9,612 nt of DNA. Source: Lishizhenia sp033720595 (GTDB lineage: Bacteria > Bacteroidota > Bacteroidia > Flavobacteriales_D > Crocinitomicaceae). Both the position numbers and the translations under genes were made by a program. Location of the stretch: contig NZ_JAWWCF010000114.1 of the NCBI RefSeq assembly GCF_033720595.1, positions 1-9,612 of the forward strand, given 5' to 3'. Under the pieces are notes generated by a model. That model saw only the letters and a program-made list of their open reading frames with translations. It was not told the DNA's origin and did no database searches. This document shows positions 7,131 to 9,612 of the stretch, in pieces; position 1 is the stretch's first letter; the number at the start of each line of letters is the position of its first letter.

Positions 7131-7635
7131 AGAAAATTTACCTAACATCACTACTTTAATTTTTGATGTTGATGGTGTTTTAACCAATGGAGATGTAATT
7201 CTCTTTCAGGATGAAGTAGTGAGAACACTAAACTCTCGTGACGCCTTCGCAATACAGTATGCTATAAAAATGGGAATGCGCGTTTTAATTATTACAGGTG
7301 GAAATTCTGAAGCTGTTAAAAAGCGTCTTCTGAACCTTGGAGCCACTGAAGTTTGCTTAAAAAGCTCGAATAAATTAAGTGTTTACGAAGACTTGAAAGC
7401 AAAATATAACTTTGAAGATAGTGAAGTAATGTATATGGGTGATGATTTACCAGATCATGCAGTAATGCAGAAAGTAGGTGTATCTGCTTGCCCCCAAGAT
7501 GCAGCTGTTGAAATTAAAGCGATTGCAGATTACCAAAGTCCGTTTAACGGAGGTAGACACGCTGTGCGCGACATTATTGAGCAAACATTAAGAGTACAAG
7601 ATAAATGGTTTAAAGAGGATGTTGTTCACTGGTAA
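7117..7635 (+). CDS. KdsC-like HAD-family phosphatase
   Basis: A 172-residue, cap-less HAD enzyme of the KdsC/YrbI type, normally a tetramer that dephosphorylates sugar-acid phosphates such as Kdo-8-phosphate. Motif I is FDVDGVLTNG (residues 16-25) with nucleophile D17 and acid/base D19. Motif II is IITGGNS (58-64) with T60, the motif III lysine is likely K86 in SSNK, and motif IV is GDDLPD (108-113). The tail GGRHAVRDIIEQTL (145-158) fits the C-terminal loop that reaches a neighbouring subunit. Two places differ from textbook KdsC: the NxRDGxG region is NSRDAFA, and the TGRxS arginine is a glycine. The substrate may therefore not be Kdo-8-phosphate, and I give no gene symbol. The start overlaps the DUF2520 gene by 14 bases, indicating translational coupling. 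Confidence 0.88.
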   Translation: MRSYKENLPNITTLIFDVDGVLTNGDVILFQDEVVRTLNSRDAFAIQYAIKMGMRVLIITGGNSEAVKKRLLNLGATEVCLKSSNKLSVYEDLKAKYNFEDSEVMYMGDDLPDHAVMQKVGVSACPQDAAVEIKAIADYQSPFNGGRHAVRDIIEQTLRVQDKWFKEDVVHW

Positions 7636-7658
7636 CCCTGGTGAATAGCTCATTTTTT
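7621..7658 (+). terminator. Possible intrinsic terminator after the HAD phosphatase
   Basis: Bases 7621-7632 can pair imperfectly with 7638-7649 around a 5-base loop. The core TTCAC/GTGAA is perfect, extended by several G-U pairs. Six T follow at 7653-7658. The stem begins inside the last codons of the phosphatase gene. Strength is moderate at best; it suggests the downstream methyltransferase is a separate unit. Confidence 0.4.
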
Positions 7659-7677
7659 ATTCGTATAATTGTTCACT

Positions 7678-8412
7678 ATGGACATTAAAACAACCACCAA
7701 AACAGCCATTAAAAACGTGCTCAAGGTACTTCACTTAGACCTTACTCAGAACCTGAAGTACGATAGATATACAGAACAGATTATTAATCAATACATCCAC
7801 AAGAAATCTGTTTGTATAGATGTTGGTGCACACAAAGGAGAAATTCTTGATTTAATTATTAATAATGCGCCCGAGCAAAGTCACTTTGCTTTTGAACCCA
7901 TTCCATCCTTTTACACAAAGCTTGAAGAAAAATACGGTTCTAAATACAAGATATACCCTTATGCCCTTTCCAATGAAGAGGGAAGCTCTTCTTTTCAGTT
8001 TGTAAAAAATGCCCCAGCATATAGTGGGTTAAAACAACGTGATTACAAAGTCAAAAATCCGGAAATTGAAAAAATCCAAGTTCAATTAAAAAAACTGGAT
8101 GACATTATTCCTACTGACACTAAAATTGATTTAATTAAGATTGATGTAGAGGGAGCGGAATTCAACGTTTTGAAAGGAGCTGAAGCCACAATTAAAAAAT
8201 CTAAACCTCTCATTATTTTTGAATGTGGATTGGGTGCGAGTGAGTTTTACAATACATTTCCTGAGGAATTGTACGTATTTATTCAACAGAATTTAGAAAT
8301 GAATATTTCTACTTTAGAAAGATTCATAAAAAAAGACAATTCATTACGAGAAGAAGAGTTTTGTTCTCATTTTAAAGAAGGAAGTGAATACTACTTTATT
8401 ATTCACTCCTAA
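7678..8412 (+). CDS. FkbM-family SAM-dependent methyltransferase
   Basis: A 244-residue protein starting at ATG 7678; a TTG three codons earlier (7669) is possible but less likely. The class I methyltransferase core is clear: SAM-binding motif I VCIDVGAHKGE (residues 45-55), FEP with acidic E73 at the ribose position (72-74), YALSNEEG (95-102), and the FkbM signature IKIDVEGAE (153-161), followed by PLIIFECG. There is no signal peptide or membrane segment. FkbM enzymes O-methylate varied targets, often sugars of surface glycans or secondary metabolites; the target here cannot be read. The gene lies 42 bases after the HAD phosphatase, probably beyond a terminator, and ends 14 bases from the convergent exported-protein gene. 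TATAATTG at 7664-7671 resembles a -7 box but would make the transcript nearly leaderless. Codon use looks like the neighbours, with no obvious sign of recent transfer. Confidence 0.88.
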   Translation: MDIKTTTKTAIKNVLKVLHLDLTQNLKYDRYTEQIINQYIHKKSVCIDVGAHKGEILDLIINNAPEQSHFAFEPIPSFYTKLEEKYGSKYKIYPYALSNEEGSSSFQFVKNAPAYSGLKQRDYKVKNPEIEKIQVQLKKLDDIIPTDTKIDLIKIDVEGAEFNVLKGAEATIKKSKPLIIFECGLGASEFYNTFPEELYVFIQQNLEMNISTLERFIKKDNSLREEEFCSHFKEGSEYYFIIHS

Positions 8413-8426
8413 AAGGTACAAAACAG

Positions 8427-9612
8427 CTAGTACATCTTTATTAATTTAACCACCTTGCTAAATTCTTGATTGGAAAGGTTTAAATAGTAAACTCCAGGTA
8501 ACACATCCTGAGTATCCAACTCATTTATTTCATGAACTGATTCTACTTTCTTGACAAGTATGCCGGAAGCGTTGTACAATTCAATTTTATCAATGCTTTC
8601 TATCCCATCAAGCCTAATTGTAAGTTTATCTTGAAAAGGGTTTGGGTAAACTTCTAAATCTTCTTTTACCCCATTATTTTCTAACGATAATGAAGCTCCA
8701 ATAATATTAACAACATCCGGACTCTGTATTGGAACAGACTCCCCATTCGGTCCTACCTTCACTAGAAACAAACTAGCCTTATTATCACTATAATATTCTT
8801 GATGCCCAATTACAGCAAAACCACCATCATTTGTTGCGATGATGCTCTGTGTTTTATCAACCCCTGAATTACTAAAGCTAGTAAATGATGACAAAAAGTT
8901 ATAGCTCGGAGAAAACGCATAGATTTCGGAATCTTCCTCACCATCTGGGTACGTAGGAATATGCGGTGAAAAAGCCGCCTGTTTATTTATATACAATTGC
9001 GTTGAATCATACGACGGAGCAAAACAATTTGACGCTTCATACCCTATCCAATTTTCTTGACCGACATAAGCAAAGTTACCAAGAGTGTTAATTGTACCAT
9101 AGATCATATTTGAACTATCCTTCACTCCTTCATAATTCGCCCCACTGAAATTCACAGAGTTTGGAAAAATATTAATATCGTTAACAATAGAATTACCCGC
9201 TATTTCGAGGGTATCAGAACTGATCAAAGCCCCCGTTACATCATCTAGAAAATAGACACATCCCTTGTGTTTGGCAGAGTCTTCTATATAATGACTTCCA
9301 ACCACGTAAATCATACCATTTGCTATTTCAAAATCTCGAGGAGAATCATCGTACACTCCCCCAAATAAATTCTCCCATTCCAAGGTTCCTGTTTTATCAT
9401 AACGTTGCATCCACCAATCTTCTCCTCCCGAACCAAAACTCTTGGTACTTAGCAATACAACTACCCCAGAATCTGAAGCTGCTTTTACCGTCACGATTCT
9501 ATCCCAATCGTTTCCTCCAATTAAAGTATCCCATACTACATTACCTGCAAAATCCAAACGGGCCAAATACCCATCAAAACCACCTAGGCTATTTGTACTT
9601 GAATACCCCCCA
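8427..9612 (-). CDS. Exported repeat protein with type IX secretion sorting domain, 5' end cut
   Basis: The frame is open from the right edge to the TAG at 8427, giving 394 residues plus a partial codon. An apparent TTG start at 9566 is internal: the 15 codons upstream of it continue the same repeat (GGYSSTNSLGGFDGYLARLD). Two copies of a propeller-like repeat, GG-[FE]-D-[GW]-x3-R-x-D-x2-G-x3-W-x4-GG, are visible about 52 residues apart (bases about 9584 and 9428 downward), like delta-60 or SBBP-type repeats. The last about 76 residues (from base 8657) form a type A sorting domain: LEVYPNPFQDKL, an IELYNASGILVKK strand, LPGVYYLNL, and a final KVVKLIKMY. Family knowledge says this domain directs outer-membrane export by the type IX system and is removed on the cell surface. 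The signal peptide must lie beyond the window. The role is unknown, possibly adhesive or structural. Confidence 0.88.
   Translation of the reverse strand, partial: GGYSSTNSLGGFDGYLARLDFAGNVVWDTLIGGNDWDRIVTVKAASDSGVVVLLSTKSFGSGGEDWWMQRYDKTGTLEWENLFGGVYDDSPRDFEIANGMIYVVGSHYIEDSAKHKGCVYFLDDVTGALISSDTLEIAGNSIVNDINIFPNSVNFSGANYEGVKDSSNMIYGTINTLGNFAYVGQENWIGYEASNCFAPSYDSTQLYINKQAAFSPHIPTYPDGEEDSEIYAFSPSYNFLSSFTSFSNSGVDKTQSIIATNDGGFAVIGHQEYYSDNKASLFLVKVGPNGESVPIQSPDVVNIIGASLSLENNGVKEDLEVYPNPFQDKLTIRLDGIESIDKIELYNASGILVKKVESVHEINELDTQDVLPGVYYLNLSNQEFSKVVKLIKMY
8430..8657 (-). other. Type A Por-secretion (T9SS) C-terminal sorting domain
   Basis: The domain starts at LEVYPNPF (YPNPF at bases 8648-8634), has a mid-domain G-x-L-V-K-K strand, then the GVYYLNL turn, and ends in a basic, hydrophobic KVVKLIKMY. 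This order and length match the type A family, so the organism should carry a type IX secretion system elsewhere. Confidence 0.9.

Noticed and set aside
8413..8426. Bidirectional terminator between the convergent genes
   Set aside because: Only a 4-bp GTAC pairing is visible, without a convincing T tract on either side.
8427..9566. A complete gene starting at 9566
   Set aside because: The codon there is TTG within a repeat, and the frame stays open with matching repeat residues to the window edge.

Overview
The window looks like a chromosomal stretch of an AT-rich member of the Bacteroidota, most likely the Flavobacteriales. Four things in the sequence point there: a type A Por-secretion (type IX) sorting domain at the C-terminus of one exported protein; signal peptides ending in FGQ; -7 promoter boxes of the TAnnTTTG type with few Shine-Dalgarno sites; and a long ResB-CcsA fusion for cytochrome c assembly next to a BshB1-type bacillithiol deacetylase. 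No tRNA, rRNA, insertion sequence, prophage or CRISPR array was seen.

Layout. Positions 1-937 (minus) hold the N-terminal part of an exported protein with a protease-associated (PA) domain; its end lies outside the window. Positions 1039-6240 (minus) form a tightly packed operon read from right to left: a 1110-residue CcsBA cytochrome c synthase, then bshB1, then a family 4 glycosyltransferase, with 3-base gaps. Positions 6241-6365 are a divergent promoter region. To its right, on the plus strand, a Rossmann/DUF2520 protein overlaps a KdsC-like HAD phosphatase by 14 bases. A probable weak terminator follows, then an FkbM-type methyltransferase. A second large exported protein, with delta-60-like repeats and a type IX sorting domain, converges from the right edge on the minus strand (8427 to beyond 9612).

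How the genes may work together. CcsBA and BshB1 are both tied to thiol and redox biology: haem attachment to reduced Cys-X-X-Cys-His in the periplasm, and a low-molecular-weight thiol in the cytoplasm. Their co-transcription is inferred only from spacing. The glycosyltransferase, the KdsC-like phosphatase and the FkbM methyltransferase suggest surface glycan metabolism, but no complete pathway is present.

The most unusual feature is the middle of CcsBA. A signal-peptide-like membrane segment sits inside the fusion and leads into a strongly His-rich GHDH repeat and a roughly 240-residue periplasmic domain. Other points worth a second look are the GT4 gene, which lies in the same reading frame as bshB1 behind a single TAG and has only a TTG start, and the KdsC-like enzyme, whose substrate-loop residues differ from the usual KdsC pattern. 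Most of the window is ordinary core-genome content; I see no convincing new defence or mobile system.
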